Position numbers and translations under genes: made by a program. The notes under the pieces were generated by a model, which was given only the letters and a program-made list of their open reading frames with translations, ran no database searches and was not told the DNA's origin. From Pseudarthrobacter defluvii (lineage in GTDB: Bacteria > Actinomycetota > Actinomycetes > Actinomycetales > Micrococcaceae), in the NCBI RefSeq assembly GCF_030816725.1, contig NZ_JAUSYG010000001.1:1-64000 (forward strand): a DNA stretch of 64,000 nucleotides. The letters are read 5' to 3'. The number at the start of each line of letters is the position of its first letter. Positions within the stretch are counted from its first letter, which is position 1. This document shows, in pieces, positions 1 to 14,910 of this stretch.

Positions 1-249
1 GATCGGGTAGGTTTGGAAAGTTGCTCCGGAGCGATCCTGAACGTTGGTTTGGGTGGTGCCGGGTGTGTCTGTTGTTTGAGAACTCAATAGTGTGCCAAGT
101 TTGTTGATACCGATTATGTAATGTGATTGGTTGAATTTGCCGAATCGTGCCGCCCCTGTGGTATTGGTTTGGTGTTTTTGGCTGGTTTCAAATTTTGTGC
201 AGCCTGGTTCCGCGTTATTTCCGTGGTGCTTGGTTGTGTCTGTTTTTCT
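1..249 (+). promoter_or_regulatory. rRNA operon leader with BoxA-like antitermination and 16S processing element
   Basis: Non-coding leader before 16S. The element at 70-98 (TGTTGTTTGAG...GTGTGCCAA) matches the conserved actinobacterial rrn leader motif around BoxA. It is nearly complementary to 1983-2011 after the 16S gene, so the two can pair into the long stem cut by RNase III to free pre-16S. A short GCTCCGGAGC hairpin lies at about 24-33. I do not see a convincing -35/-10 pair, so the main promoters probably lie upstream of the window. Confidence 0.7.
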
Positions 250-5445
<5,196 letters not shown>

Positions 5446-5615
5446 ACACAGAAACATACAAATTCTGCTTGCGTCCACTATGTGGTTCCCAACCAACAAC
5501 CCCCGCAACACACGGGTTGCACAGGGAACCAACACAACTGAATACAACACCACATGTTGTAACCACAGTCTTCCCACCCCCAAAGCAACACCAACGCGGG
5601 GGAGCGGGTGAAAGG

Positions 5616-5735
5616 GTTACGGCGGTCATAGCGTGGGGGAAACGCCCGGTCCCATTCCGAACCCGGAAGCTAAGACCCACAGCGCCGATGGTACTGCACC
5701 CGGGAGGGTGTGGGAGAGTAGGTCACCGCCGGAAC
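5616..5735 (+). rRNA. rrf: 5S ribosomal RNA
   Basis: About 120 nt. The terminal helix is formed by GTTACGGCGG at the start and CCGCCGGAAC at the end. The conserved CCCATTCCGAACCCGGAAG loop and GGGAGAGTAGG stretch are present. It is the last gene of the operon, directly before the rrn terminator. Confidence 0.95.
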
Positions 5736-5749
5736 AATCATTGAGGTCG

Positions 5750-5785
5750 AGGCCCCAACCACACGGTTGGGGCCTCCCACATTTA
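5750..5785 (+). terminator. rRNA operon terminator
   Basis: Perfect 11-bp inverted repeat AGGCCCCAACC / GGTTGGGGCCT (5750-5760 and 5765-5775) with a 4-nt loop, followed by CCCACATTT. It lies 15 bases after the 5S gene. The T-tract is weak, but position and stem strength support termination. The 230 bases from here to the HU start contain no gene I can see. Confidence 0.8.
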
Positions 5786-6015
5786 ACACACACCGCAGCG
5801 GGACCTGCTGGAGCGCCGCGGGAAATCGGGCCAGAAGTGGCGGACGGCACCGTAGGCGTCGAAAATACCCGAAGAATCGGTGATTAACCTCAAAAAGTCC
5901 CGGAAACACGCGGAATTTGCGGACCGGAACGGCCCAAGCTGGTAAGTTTTCGGACAGTGGCTTGTGCGCATGCCGCGTGCAGGCTCCAGAATCAGAACCG
6001 TCCAGGAGGACATAA

Positions 6016-6300
6016 ATGGCTAAGAACCGTAGTGAACTTGTTGCAGAGGTAGCAGGCAAGGCCGGCACCAGCCAGGCTGCCGTGAACTCCGTCCTCGATG
6101 CACTGTTCGAGGTTTTCGAGACTTCTGTCGCCGCGGGCGAGAAGATCACCATCCCCGGCTGGCTCGCTGTTGAGCGCACCGACCGTGCAGCTCGCACCGG
6201 CCGCAACCCGCAGACCGGCGAGACCATCCAGATCGCAGCAGGCCACAGCGTCAAGCTGACCGCCGGCTCCAAGCTGAAGGCTGCTGTCTCCAAGAAGTAG
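6016..6300 (+). CDS. hup: HU-family nucleoid DNA-binding protein
   Basis: A 94-residue histone-like protein that bends and compacts DNA as a dimer in the nucleoid. It has the family's N-terminal helices (KNRSELVAEVAGKAG) and the signature of the DNA-wrapping arm, GRNPQTGETIQI, at about residues 62-73. It lacks the long Lys/Ala-rich tail of mycobacterial HupB, so it is the short form. An AGGAGG site at 6004-6009 precedes the ATG by 6 bases and fixes the start. It is monocistronic, followed by a strong terminator. Confidence 0.95.
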   Translation: MAKNRSELVAEVAGKAGTSQAAVNSVLDALFEVFETSVAAGEKITIPGWLAVERTDRAARTGRNPQTGETIQIAAGHSVKLTAGSKLKAAVSKK

Positions 6301-6333
6301 AACCTGCCCTGCTGGCGCGCATCGCCGGCCGGA

Positions 6334-6371
6334 AAGGAGCGGCAACCTTCTGGTTGCCGCTCCTTGCGTTT
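6334..6371 (+). terminator. Terminator after hup
   Basis: Perfect 14-bp stem AAGGAGCGGCAACC / GGTTGCCGCTCCTT (6334-6347 and 6352-6365) with a TTCT loop, then GCGTTT. It overlaps the earliest possible start of the next frame (6354), which argues that the next gene begins further downstream. Confidence 0.85.
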
Positions 6372-6422
6372 AAGGGCATTCAGCCCGGATTCGCGGCCTG
6401 GGCAGCCGTGGCGGACAATGGA

Positions 6423-8603
6423 ATGGTGTCTTCTGCCGCAAAACCACGTTCCACCCCTCCCCAGACCGATCCCGGCAAGGGATCTGTGGTCCGGGATGCC
6501 GGAACCCGGGGGATCACGCTGCCCTGGCAGCTTGCCGGCTTGGCGGCGCTCTTCCTTGGCCTCGCGGCGGCCCTGATCTTCTCCGGTGCCGCTGCTGCCC
6601 GCAGCGTCGCCGACCCCGGCGCCCTGGTGCGGTGGGGCCTGCCCGTCAGCAAGGCAATCCACAACGTATCGTTGGCGACCGTCGTCGGGGGGCTGATCTT
6701 CGCCGTCGGCATCCTGCCCAAGAACCTCAACGCCCGGAGCCGTGGCCCCCGCGGCCGCGATGCGGAAGGGCCCAGGGGCGGCAGCGAAGCGCCCGAACAT
6801 CCCGCCTTCACACGCGCGCTGGCCATAGCAGCCGTCGCGGGCGCTGTGTGGACGCTGTCCGCCATCGCGGTCCTGGTACTCACGTACGGCGACGTAGCCG
6901 GGCAGGGATTGTCCGGCGACCCTGCCTTCACCCAGGCGCTGGTGTACTTCATGACGGACATCGAAACGGGCCGTGCCTGGCTCGCCGTCATCATCATTGC
7001 CGCAGTGGTGACCACCGCGCTGTTTGGGGTCCGGTCCCTGGGCGGGCTGGCGCTCACCCTGATCCTTGCGCTGATCGGCCTGGTACCCACTGCCCTGATC
7101 GGACACTCGTCAAGCTCCTCGGACCATGAAGGCGCCATCAACTCGCTCGGCCTGCACCTCGTGGGCGTGACCACCTGGGTCGGCGGCATCATCATCCTGG
7201 CCCTGCTGTCGGGGATCCTGACCGGTACCAAGCCCGGGGCAGCAACAGACATCACCGAACCCACGCTGCGCCGGTTCTCCAGCCTCGCCGGGTTCGCCTT
7301 CGTGCTGGTCTTCGCCTCAGGCGTCATCAATGCCAGCATCCGCGTCACCAACTGGTCCGATCTCTTCGGCTCCGCCTACGGACAGCTGATCCTGGCCAAG
7401 ACCGCCGCCGCCGTGGTGCTGGGCGGCATCGGCTTCATGCACCGGCAATGGGTCATCCCGCAGCTGGGGCGCAAGGGCTCCACCCTGTCTTCCAGGCGCG
7501 TCCTGTGGCAGCTGATCGTGGCCGAGCTCCTGGTCATGGGCGCCACATCCGGCATCGCCGTGGCACTGGGCCGCTCCGCCCCGCCGCAGCCGACGGAACT
7601 GGCTCCCAACGCGTCCCCCGCCTTCATCCTCAGCGGCTACGAGCTGCCGCCGGAACTCACGCCGGAGCGCTGGCTCACGGAATGGCGCCTTGACTGGATC
7701 TGGGTTGGCGTGGCCCTCTTCGGCCTGGTGACCTACTTTATGGGGGTTGCGAAGATCCGCCGCCGGGGCGACTCCTGGCAGTGGTTCCGGTCCGTGAACT
7801 GGGTCATCGGCCTGGTGGTGCTGACGTACATTACGTCCGGGCCGCCGTCGGTCTACGGCCGCATCCTGTTCTCCGCACACATGGTGGACCATATGGCCCT
7901 GACCATGGTCGCGCCGATCTTCCTGGTGCTGGGCGCGCCGGCGACCCTGGCGCTGCGTGCCCTGCCGGCCCGCGGTGACGGCTCACGCGGGATTCGCGAA
8001 TGGCTCCTGGTCTTCGTGCATTCGAAGTTCTCGCAGCTGGTTACCCACCCGCTGTTCGCTGCGGCCAACTTTGCCGGCTCCATCATCCTGTTCTACTACT
8101 CGGACCTGTTCGGTTTCGCCATGCGCGAGCACGTGGGCCACGAACTGATGAACCTGCACTTCCTGCTCACTGGATACATCTTCGTGCTGAGCATGATCGG
8201 CACCGACCCGCTGCCGCGCCGGGCCCCGTACCCCATGCGGCTGGTCCTGCTCCTGGCCACCATGGGCTTCCACGCCTTCTTCGGTGTGTCCATCATGGGC
8301 GGCACCGGCCTGATGGCAGCGGACTACTTCGGCAACCTGGGCCGTGCCTGGGGACCCTCGGCCCTCGAGGACCAGCAGGCAGGCGGCGCTGTGGCATGGG
8401 GCATCGGTGAGGTGCCAACACTCCTGGTGGCGATCGGCGTCGCCATCATGTGGTCCAGGTCCGACCAGCGGGAGACCAAACGGGTGGACCGCGCGGCGGA
8501 CAGGAATAACGACGCCGATCTAACCGCTTACAACGATATGTTTGCCAAATTGGCCGAACGCGACGCCAGGCTGGCTGAACGCAACAAGCTGGAAGGACGC
8601 TGA
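6423..8603 (+). CDS. CopD / caa3-CtaG fusion membrane protein
   Basis: A polytopic membrane protein of about 726 residues. The N-terminal half has the CopD copper-resistance fold (repeated hydrophobic segments with TTWVGGIIILALL). The C-terminal half is a caa3-type CtaG domain with conserved histidines in SAHMVDHMALT and REHVGHELMNLHF, likely copper ligands. Proteins of this architecture in actinobacteria are linked to copper delivery for cytochrome oxidase assembly. The ATG at 6423 is chosen because the longer frame from 6354 starts inside the hup terminator; GTG at 6408 is an alternative. It overlaps the next gene by one base (TGATG), so the two are likely co-translated. Confidence 0.85.
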   Translation: MVSSAAKPRSTPPQTDPGKGSVVRDAGTRGITLPWQLAGLAALFLGLAAALIFSGAAAARSVADPGALVRWGLPVSKAIHNVSLATVVGGLIFAVGILPKNLNARSRGPRGRDAEGPRGGSEAPEHPAFTRALAIAAVAGAVWTLSAIAVLVLTYGDVAGQGLSGDPAFTQALVYFMTDIETGRAWLAVIIIAAVVTTALFGVRSLGGLALTLILALIGLVPTALIGHSSSSSDHEGAINSLGLHLVGVTTWVGGIIILALLSGILTGTKPGAATDITEPTLRRFSSLAGFAFVLVFASGVINASIRVTNWSDLFGSAYGQLILAKTAAAVVLGGIGFMHRQWVIPQLGRKGSTLSSRRVLWQLIVAELLVMGATSGIAVALGRSAPPQPTELAPNASPAFILSGYELPPELTPERWLTEWRLDWIWVGVALFGLVTYFMGVAKIRRRGDSWQWFRSVNWVIGLVVLTYITSGPPSVYGRILFSAHMVDHMALTMVAPIFLVLGAPATLALRALPARGDGSRGIREWLLVFVHSKFSQLVTHPLFAAANFAGSIILFYYSDLFGFAMREHVGHELMNLHFLLTGYIFVLSMIGTDPLPRRAPYPMRLVLLLATMGFHAFFGVSIMGGTGLMAADYFGNLGRAWGPSALEDQQAGGAVAWGIGEVPTLLVAIGVAIMWSRSDQRETKRVDRAADRNNDADLTAYNDMFAKLAERDARLAERNKLEGR

Positions 8604-10621
8604 TGAGCGAAACCGTACGCACCCATGCCCGGGTCCGGGCCTCCGAACTGGTGGGCCGCAACTGGTTGAACACCGGCGGCAAGAGCCTGGACCTCGAAGC
8701 CCTGCGCGGCAAGATCGTGCTGCTCGATTTCTGGACCTTCTGCTGCATCAACTGCCTGCACGTCCTGGATGAGCTGCGGCCGCTGGAGCAGCAGTACTCG
8801 GACGTGCTGGTTACCGTGGGCGTCCACTCGCCCAAGTTCGAGCACGAAGCGGACCCGGTGGCCCTCGCCGCGGCCGTGGAGCGCTACGAGATCCACCACC
8901 CTGTGCTGGACGACCCCGAGCTGGACACCTGGAAGGCGTACACCGCCCGTGCGTGGCCCACGCTGGTGGTCATCGACCCCGAGGGCTACATCGTGGCGCA
9001 CCTTTCCGGAGAAGGCCACGCGGGCGGGCTCGCAGTGCTGATCCCCGAACTGATCGCCGAGCACGAGGCCAAGGGCACCCTGCACCGCGGCTCCGGCCCC
9101 TACGTGGCACCCGAAGCAACTTCCGGCACCCTGCGCTTCCCCGGCAAAGCGCTGTTCCTCCCGCCGGGACGCGGGTCCACGGCTGGAACGGCCGACGGCG
9201 GCACGCCAGCAGGTGCCGCGGCCTCCGATGCTGCGGACAAGGGGTCCTGGCTGGTCACCGACACCGGCCACCACCGCCTGGTGGAACTCGGTACCGACTT
9301 CGAAACCGTCCTGGCGACGTTCGGCTCGGGTACCAAGGGCTACGCCGACGGTCCCGCCGCTGGGGATACCGCCAGCGCCCAGTTCAATGAGCCCCAGGGC
9401 CTGGTCCTGCTGCCGGAAGATGTGGCAGCCAAGGCGGGCTACGACGTCGTGATTGCAGACTCAGTGAACCACCGCTTGCGGGGACTCTCGCTCACGGACG
9501 GGAAGGCCTCCACCCTTGCAGGCAACAGCATCCAGCGCCTGCTCGAAACAGGGCCAGCCCGCGTGGACGAGGAAGGGGCCGGCTTCAGCGGCTCGCTGGG
9601 CAACGACCCGCTGGACGTTGCGCTGAGCTCGCCGTGGGATGTGGTGTGGTCGCGCAAGCTCAATGCGGTGGTGGTGGCCATGGCCGGCACGCACCAGATC
9701 TTCAGCTTTGACCCTGTCACCGGCGCCGTCTCGATCATCGCGGGCAACGGCCTGGAAGGGCTCCTGGATGGACCCGCCCACGAGTCCTGGTTCGCCCAGT
9801 CCTCCGGCCTGGCCGAGGATGCGGACGGCAACATCTGGGTGGCGGACTCCGAAACGTCGGCGCTCCGCAAGCTGGTTATCGGCGACGATGCGTCCATCAC
9901 CGTGGAGTCCGCCGTGGGCAAGGGCCTGTTCGACTTCGGCTTCCGGGACGGCCCCGCCGCCGAAGCACGGCTGCAGCACCCGCTCGGTGTGACCATCCTG
10001 CCCGACGGCTCCGTGGCGATCGCAGACACGTACAACGGAGCCGTACGCCGCTACGACCCCGCAACCGGTACCGTGTCGACGCTGGCCCGGGGACTTGCCG
10101 AGCCCTCCGACGTGATCGTGGACCACACCCAGTCCGCCGGTTCCGAGCCGCTGCTGGTGGTGGTCGAGGCGAACAAGCACCAGCTGGTGTACGTGCCCAT
10201 CCCCAAGGAAGCGCAGCAGGTGGATGAGGGCGCGTCCCAGACCCACCGGCCCAAGAGCCCCGTGGCGCCCGGCACGCTGGATCTGACCGTCCGCTTCACA
10301 GCGCCCACCGGGCAGAAGCTCGATGACCGCTGGGGCGACCCCACGCAGCTGAAGATCTCCTCCACCCCGCCGGAGCTGCTGGTGTCCGGCGGTGGAACCT
10401 CGGTGGGGCTGCTGCGGACGCTTGAGTTGTCCCCGGATGTTCCCGAGGGCGTGCTGCACATTACCGCCCGCGCGGCTGCCTGTGACGGTCCGGAAACCGA
10501 GGACGGCGAGATCCCGGACCACGCCGCGTGCCACCTCTACCAGCAGGACTGGGGCATCCCGGTGGTCCTGCAGACCGACGGCGACACCGAGCTGGTCCTG
10601 GACCTCCGCGGGATGGACTGA
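8603..10621 (+). CDS. Thioredoxin-like protein with NHL repeats
   Basis: 672 residues, NHLRC2-like. Residues 1 to about 160 form a thioredoxin/TlpA-like domain with the redox motif CINC at 48-51 inside an FWTFCCINC stretch. The remainder is an NHL beta-propeller with repeated ADS/ADT and GNG/NGLEG blades (for example IADTYNGAVRRYDP). A cis-Pro thioredoxin element (ARAWPTLVVID) is visible. No signal peptide is seen, so a cytosolic location is likely. The exact substrate is unknown. It is coupled to the CopD-CtaG gene and ends at a strong terminator. Confidence 0.85.
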   Translation: MSETVRTHARVRASELVGRNWLNTGGKSLDLEALRGKIVLLDFWTFCCINCLHVLDELRPLEQQYSDVLVTVGVHSPKFEHEADPVALAAAVERYEIHHPVLDDPELDTWKAYTARAWPTLVVIDPEGYIVAHLSGEGHAGGLAVLIPELIAEHEAKGTLHRGSGPYVAPEATSGTLRFPGKALFLPPGRGSTAGTADGGTPAGAAASDAADKGSWLVTDTGHHRLVELGTDFETVLATFGSGTKGYADGPAAGDTASAQFNEPQGLVLLPEDVAAKAGYDVVIADSVNHRLRGLSLTDGKASTLAGNSIQRLLETGPARVDEEGAGFSGSLGNDPLDVALSSPWDVVWSRKLNAVVVAMAGTHQIFSFDPVTGAVSIIAGNGLEGLLDGPAHESWFAQSSGLAEDADGNIWVADSETSALRKLVIGDDASITVESAVGKGLFDFGFRDGPAAEARLQHPLGVTILPDGSVAIADTYNGAVRRYDPATGTVSTLARGLAEPSDVIVDHTQSAGSEPLLVVVEANKHQLVYVPIPKEAQQVDEGASQTHRPKSPVAPGTLDLTVRFTAPTGQKLDDRWGDPTQLKISSTPPELLVSGGGTSVGLLRTLELSPDVPEGVLHITARAAACDGPETEDGEIPDHAACHLYQQDWGIPVVLQTDGDTELVLDLRGMD

Positions 10622-10641
10622 CCCGGCGCGGGTCCTGCCGA

Positions 10642-10690
10642 AAAGGCTGCTTCCCGTGACTTCGCGTCACGGGAAGCAGCCTTTCGCGTC
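10642..10690 (+). terminator. Terminator after the NHL-thioredoxin gene
   Basis: An 18-bp perfect inverted repeat (10643-10660 and 10666-10683) with a TTCGC loop, beginning AAGGCTGCTTCCC. It lies about 20 bases after the stop codon and its arms are A- and T-flanked, which makes it a bidirectional-looking intrinsic terminator. Confidence 0.88.
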
Positions 10691-10840
10691 TCCGGCCCGG
10701 CAGCGGCCCTGGAATTCCGGGCATCAAATTCTTTGTGAGCCCCGAAAGCGTGCTCCGCGTGATGCCGCCAAGGTTCTCAATTGTCCACATAACCCCATCA
10801 CAGGCTGCAGCAAGGGCACTGGACCGGCCAGCATGGCCGG

Positions 10841-11659
10841 ATGGATGTCCTTAAGGCCCTGGAAGTTTGCGGCGGAGCTGCACGGAGGCCTGCACTGGCC
10901 CGGCTCGGTGTGGACGATGCTGCCCTCCGGCGTGCAGTTCGGGCAGGCGTGCTGCAGCCCGACCGCGGGCTTTACGCGCTTCCGACGGCGTCTCCGGACC
11001 TGGTTGCCGTGCTGCGGAACCGGGAACTGCTGACGTGCGCAAGCGCCGCGACTGCTTACGATCTGTGGTCCCTGCCTTCTGACGGGCGGCGCCACGTTTA
11101 CCACCGCCGGCAGGAGGTGGTTTCCATTGACGGCGTCCACCACGCCGGGCTCCTGCTCCCGCCTTCACGGATCCAGCCGGTGGCCGCCTTGGCAGATGTC
11201 TTGATCCATGCCCTGCGGTGCCTGTCCTTCGCGGAGTCTCTGGTCATGGTGGAATGCGCTGTTTCCCGCGGGGAGATGACCGTCAATTTCCTGCGTCAGC
11301 GGTTGCCTGGAAAGCGGAACGGGAAGGCCAGGGCTGTCCTTGAGTGGGTGGACACGGGGGCGGACTCGCTGCTTGAGACTTTGGCCCGGACATATTTCCA
11401 GCAGGAAGGCATCCACGTCGAGTCACAGGTGTACCTGGAACGTGTTGGGTACGTTGATCTGCTGCTGGACGGGTGGCTGGTGGTGGAGCTTGACGGAAGG
11501 CATCACGCGGAGTGGAAGCAGGTCCAGAAGGACCACCGCCGGAACAACGAATCAGTCCTTCAGGGTTATACGGCCCTCCGCTACTACTACGCCGATGTGG
11601 TGTACCGGCCGCAGGACATGGTCCAGCAGGTGCTTGCCGTTCTGAAGAGGCGGCGGTAG
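10841..11659 (+). CDS. AbiEi-antitoxin-like protein with C-terminal DUF559 nuclease-like domain
   Basis: 272 residues. The N-terminus resembles the winged-helix/AbiEi antitoxin domain (a helical start with RRAVRAGVLQPDRGLYALP, then an AATAYDLWSLP stretch). The C-terminus resembles DUF559, a PD-(D/E)XK-like fold: VDLLLDGWLVVELDGRHH near residues 205-225, then a QKDHRRN segment. Such genes are common and usually solitary in Micrococcaceae. No AbiEii nucleotidyltransferase partner is encoded next door, so a working type IV toxin-antitoxin pair is not supported here. The role is unknown. Confidence 0.7.
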   Translation: MDVLKALEVCGGAARRPALARLGVDDAALRRAVRAGVLQPDRGLYALPTASPDLVAVLRNRELLTCASAATAYDLWSLPSDGRRHVYHRRQEVVSIDGVHHAGLLLPPSRIQPVAALADVLIHALRCLSFAESLVMVECAVSRGEMTVNFLRQRLPGKRNGKARAVLEWVDTGADSLLETLARTYFQQEGIHVESQVYLERVGYVDLLLDGWLVVELDGRHHAEWKQVQKDHRRNNESVLQGYTALRYYYADVVYRPQDMVQQVLAVLKRRR

Positions 11660-11787
11660 CTGGGATCGCGTCACGTGGAGCACGTTTTCACACTCCCGGA
11701 ACCGGATTCGCCCCGGGAAATCAAGGGCTGCGGCGTCCAGTGCTGCTGAAAGCATGCCGTGCGTGACGCGCGCGGCAGACCCCGGGC

Positions 11788-12780
11788 CTAGAAGCTCAGC
11801 TGCGGGGTCACCTTGACCGTGTCACCGGCGACGTCCAGGCGGGTGGTGAAGCTGAAGTCCACCTCCGCGTCCAGCGGGTACCAGGCCCCCGTGAACGAGT
11901 TCTGCTGCAGCGCCTCTACTTTGGCCTTGCCGTCCAGCGGTGCCACCACCCAGCGGCCGTCGAACGGTTCCACCGAGACATTCGGGTATTCCGTGACGCT
12001 CCAGCGGATGCTGCCGTCCTGGACCCGGTTGTTGCTGGCGTAATAGAAGGGGCAGTCCGGCTGGAGCTTCTGCTCCTTCACGGCCTCCGCCGCGCAGCCG
12101 TCCAGGAACTCCCGGACCTTCGCGGCAACGTCGCCTTTCAGCTTGTCCGTTGCCTGGGTCAGCAGGTTAAGCGGGGCCACGGGGGCGTCCTTCGCGGTGA
12201 CCGTGGCACGGGTGGCCGGAGCCGAGAAGTACTGCCCGTCCAGCGAGGCCTCGTACTCCCCGGGATAGAACACGGCAAAGGAGTTGCGGCCGTTGGGCAT
12301 GTTCACCGGAACACCGTTGACCACGGCCTCATTGCCGTTGACCACGGTGATGTCCACCGTGGGCAACCGCGACGGAACGAACGCCCAGGTGTTGAAGAAC
12401 AGCCATTCGGTACCGGTCTTCTGGAGCAGGAACTCCGTCTGCAGCCGGCTCCCGTCGATCGTGTACTCCATGGGCACCATCACCTGGTTGCCCGGCCGTT
12501 CCTGCGGGTCCCCGATACTGATGTTGGAGAGCCGGGAGGCAGACGTCTGCAGCCCGGGACCATCCAGCATGGCCGCGTTGCTGGGCGGAACGGCGGCCTT
12601 CAGGAGCCCCAGCGCACGCCCGCCGTCTCCGCTCTTCAGCGCGTCCAGGTACTCCCGGACCGGCTGCTGCGGGCTGGCCACGGTGTTGTTCACGACGTTG
12701 ATGGCCACAATGGCTCCGGCGACGGCAAGCATGAGGCCCAGCAGCCAACCGGCCGCGATCCTCACCAACGCTTGACTCAT
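11788..12780 (-). CDS. Membrane-anchored protein of unknown function
   Basis: About 330 residues. One hydrophobic segment near the N-terminus (WLLGLMLAVAGAIVAINVV) is followed by a long polar part expected outside the membrane. The exported part begins with an NTF2-like/DUF4878-type stretch (REYLDALKSGDGGRALGLL) and contains beta-rich repeats. I do not recognise the family firmly. ATG at 12780 is preferred to the GTG two codons upstream; neither has a strong ribosome site. It is a single gene between an unrelated gene and the HerA-like ATPase, on the same strand as the latter. Confidence 0.65.
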   Translation of the reverse strand: MSQALVRIAAGWLLGLMLAVAGAIVAINVVNNTVASPQQPVREYLDALKSGDGGRALGLLKAAVPPSNAAMLDGPGLQTSASRLSNISIGDPQERPGNQVMVPMEYTIDGSRLQTEFLLQKTGTEWLFFNTWAFVPSRLPTVDITVVNGNEAVVNGVPVNMPNGRNSFAVFYPGEYEASLDGQYFSAPATRATVTAKDAPVAPLNLLTQATDKLKGDVAAKVREFLDGCAAEAVKEQKLQPDCPFYYASNNRVQDGSIRWSVTEYPNVSVEPFDGRWVVAPLDGKAKVEALQQNSFTGAWYPLDAEVDFSFTTRLDVAGDTVKVTPQLSF

Positions 12781-12959
12781 CTGCACGTTCTACACAGTAA
12801 CGTCAGTGCGGACGCACTCTAAAGTTGGTGTCCCCCTAATCCGTCGGGCAGCACCTACGTAACGCACGACGACGGGCGGCCGTCAGCGCGTCAACAGGAG
12901 CCTTGGGCACGGCTCAGGAAACCAGGTGCAGGCTTACCGGACTGGGTAAAGCACCGGGC

Positions 12960-14753
12960 TCAGCGGCGACGGCGCCGGGACGACGTGCCGAACACTCCGC
13001 GGAGCAGTTCGCGTCCCAGCTGCGTGCCCATGGACCGCGCCATGCTCTTCAGTCCGCCGCCCAGGGCACCACCAAGAACCCCGCCGAGGTCGCCCATCAT
13101 GCCGCCCGTTTGCGGCTCCGGCTGGCGGGGCTGCGCCTGCCGGGTACGGGGCGCCTTGGCACGGGTCCTGGACGCACGTGGTTCAGACTCCCGCGGTTCG
13201 CTGTACTGTGCTTCGTCGAATTGCGGCTCACTGTATTGGGGTTCAGGGGCCTGCGCGGGCCTGCTGCTGGGCCGGCCCAGGATCTCCTCCTCGATCCGCC
13301 GCGCCTCAGCGTCCACGTCGTAGTTCCCTGCAGAAGCGGGACCGCCGGCGGCCGGACCACCGGCAGCAGGCTCAGGCACCGCCGGGCCCGTGGGCGCGGC
13401 AGCCTTGCCGGTGAGCTTCTCAAACGCGGACGGGTTGTCCACCGCCGTCCCGTATTTCCCCAGCAGTGCAGAACCCGCCACCGTGCTGCGGACCAGTGCC
13501 TCCTCGCTGGGACCCATGACGGATTCCGGGGCCCGTAGCCGGGTGAGCGCCACCGGGGTGGGTGCACCCTTCTCGTTCATGACGGTAATAACGGCCTCGC
13601 CAATCCCCGCGGAGGTCAGGGTCTCCTCGAGGTCATAGTCGCTGAGGGGGAAGGTGGACACCGTGGCCTTGAGTGCCTTGGCGTCCTCGGGGGTGAACGC
13701 GCGGAGGGCGTGCTGCACCCGGTTGGCCAGCTGGCCCAGGACATCGGCGGGGACATCCTTGGGTGTCTGGGTGACGAAGAAGATGCCCACGCCCTTGGAC
13801 CGGATCAGCCGGACCGTGGTGGTGATGGCGTCCAGGAAGGCTTTGCTGGCGCCGTTGAACAGCAGGTGGGCTTCGTCGAGGAAGAACACCAGCTTAGGCT
13901 TGTCCAGGTCGCCGGCCTCGGGGAGGTCCTCGAACAGGTCTGCCAGCAGCCACATCAGGAAGGTGGAGAACAGCATGGGCTTGGTCTGCAGGGTGGGCAG
14001 CTCCAGGCAGGTGACCACGCCGCGGCCGTCCGGGGCAGTGCGCAGCAGCTCTGCGGTATCGAACTCCGGCTCACCGAAGAACTTCTCCAGGCCCTGCGCC
14101 TCCAGGTTCACGATCTCCCGCAGGATCACGCCGGCGGTGGCCTTGGACAGTCCACCGAGTTCCTCGAGCTTGTCCTTGCCCTCGTCCGAGGTGAGGAACT
14201 GGATGACCGCCCGCAGGTCCTTGAGGTCGATCAGCTCCAGGCCGTTCTTGTCCGCAAAGTAGAACACCAGCTGCAGGCTGGACTCCTGCGTGTCATTCAG
14301 CTCCATGATCCGCGAGAGCAGGATGGGCCCGAACGAGGTCACCGTGGCGCGGACCGGGACGCCGTTGCCGTCGCCGCCGAGCGCCAGGAATTCCACGGGG
14401 AACGTCTTTCCCGCCCATGCCTGGCCAATGCTGTCCGTGCGGGCCCTGAGCTTGTCGCTGCCGGCGGCGGCCGTCGCCAGGCCGGACAGGTCGCCTTTGA
14501 TGTCGGCCAGGAAGACGGGGACGCCGGCGGTGGACAGCTGCTCCGCCATCATATGCAGCGTGACGGTCTTGCCGGTACCGGTGGCGCCGGCCACCAACCC
14601 GTGCCGGTTCATCATGGCCAGCGGCAGCCTGACCGGGGCGTCCTTGTGGAGCTCGCCGTCGATGATGGCGGCACCCAACTCGATGGTGGCACCTTCCAGC
14701 GTGTAGCCCTTCTGGATGGTGGCAAGCTTCTCTGCTGTGGTTTTGGTGGCCAT
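12960..14753 (-). CDS. HerA-like P-loop ATPase (DUF853, YjgR family)
   Basis: 597 residues. The Walker A motif GATGTGKT is at residues 56-63 and a Walker B, LVFFLDEAH, lies near residue 290. An Arg-finger-like RLIRSKGVGIFFVTQ segment follows, as expected for HerA/FtsK-type DUF853 proteins. The C-terminal 150 residues are low-complexity, rich in Pro/Ala/Glu/Arg with repeated SEPQ-like units, ending in a basic SRRRRRR tail. Members are predicted hexameric DNA or protein translocating ATPases of unclear function. It is a single gene; no NurA-type partner is adjacent. Confidence 0.85.
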   Translation of the reverse strand: MATKTTAEKLATIQKGYTLEGATIELGAAIIDGELHKDAPVRLPLAMMNRHGLVAGATGTGKTVTLHMMAEQLSTAGVPVFLADIKGDLSGLATAAAGSDKLRARTDSIGQAWAGKTFPVEFLALGGDGNGVPVRATVTSFGPILLSRIMELNDTQESSLQLVFYFADKNGLELIDLKDLRAVIQFLTSDEGKDKLEELGGLSKATAGVILREIVNLEAQGLEKFFGEPEFDTAELLRTAPDGRGVVTCLELPTLQTKPMLFSTFLMWLLADLFEDLPEAGDLDKPKLVFFLDEAHLLFNGASKAFLDAITTTVRLIRSKGVGIFFVTQTPKDVPADVLGQLANRVQHALRAFTPEDAKALKATVSTFPLSDYDLEETLTSAGIGEAVITVMNEKGAPTPVALTRLRAPESVMGPSEEALVRSTVAGSALLGKYGTAVDNPSAFEKLTGKAAAPTGPAVPEPAAGGPAAGGPASAGNYDVDAEARRIEEEILGRPSSRPAQAPEPQYSEPQFDEAQYSEPRESEPRASRTRAKAPRTRQAQPRQPEPQTGGMMGDLGGVLGGALGGGLKSMARSMGTQLGRELLRGVFGTSSRRRRR

Positions 14754-14910
14754 GGCGTTAGCTTAGCGGCGGCCGCCCCTTCTGCCGGGAGACAGGACCA
14801 TCAATTCTTCGGCAGGTCTTTGGTGAAAGCCAGCGGCCCGGTATTTTCCAGATCTGCTTTTGATAGGTCTTGTGGCGGGGGTAGGTCACCATGATCCGGG
14901 AACGGTGGCC

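Noticed and set aside
5670..7106. A 478-codon minus-strand frame
   Set aside because: It spans the 5S gene, the terminators and hup on the opposite strand, and its protein is low-complexity. It is an antisense shadow of hup and the CopD-CtaG gene.
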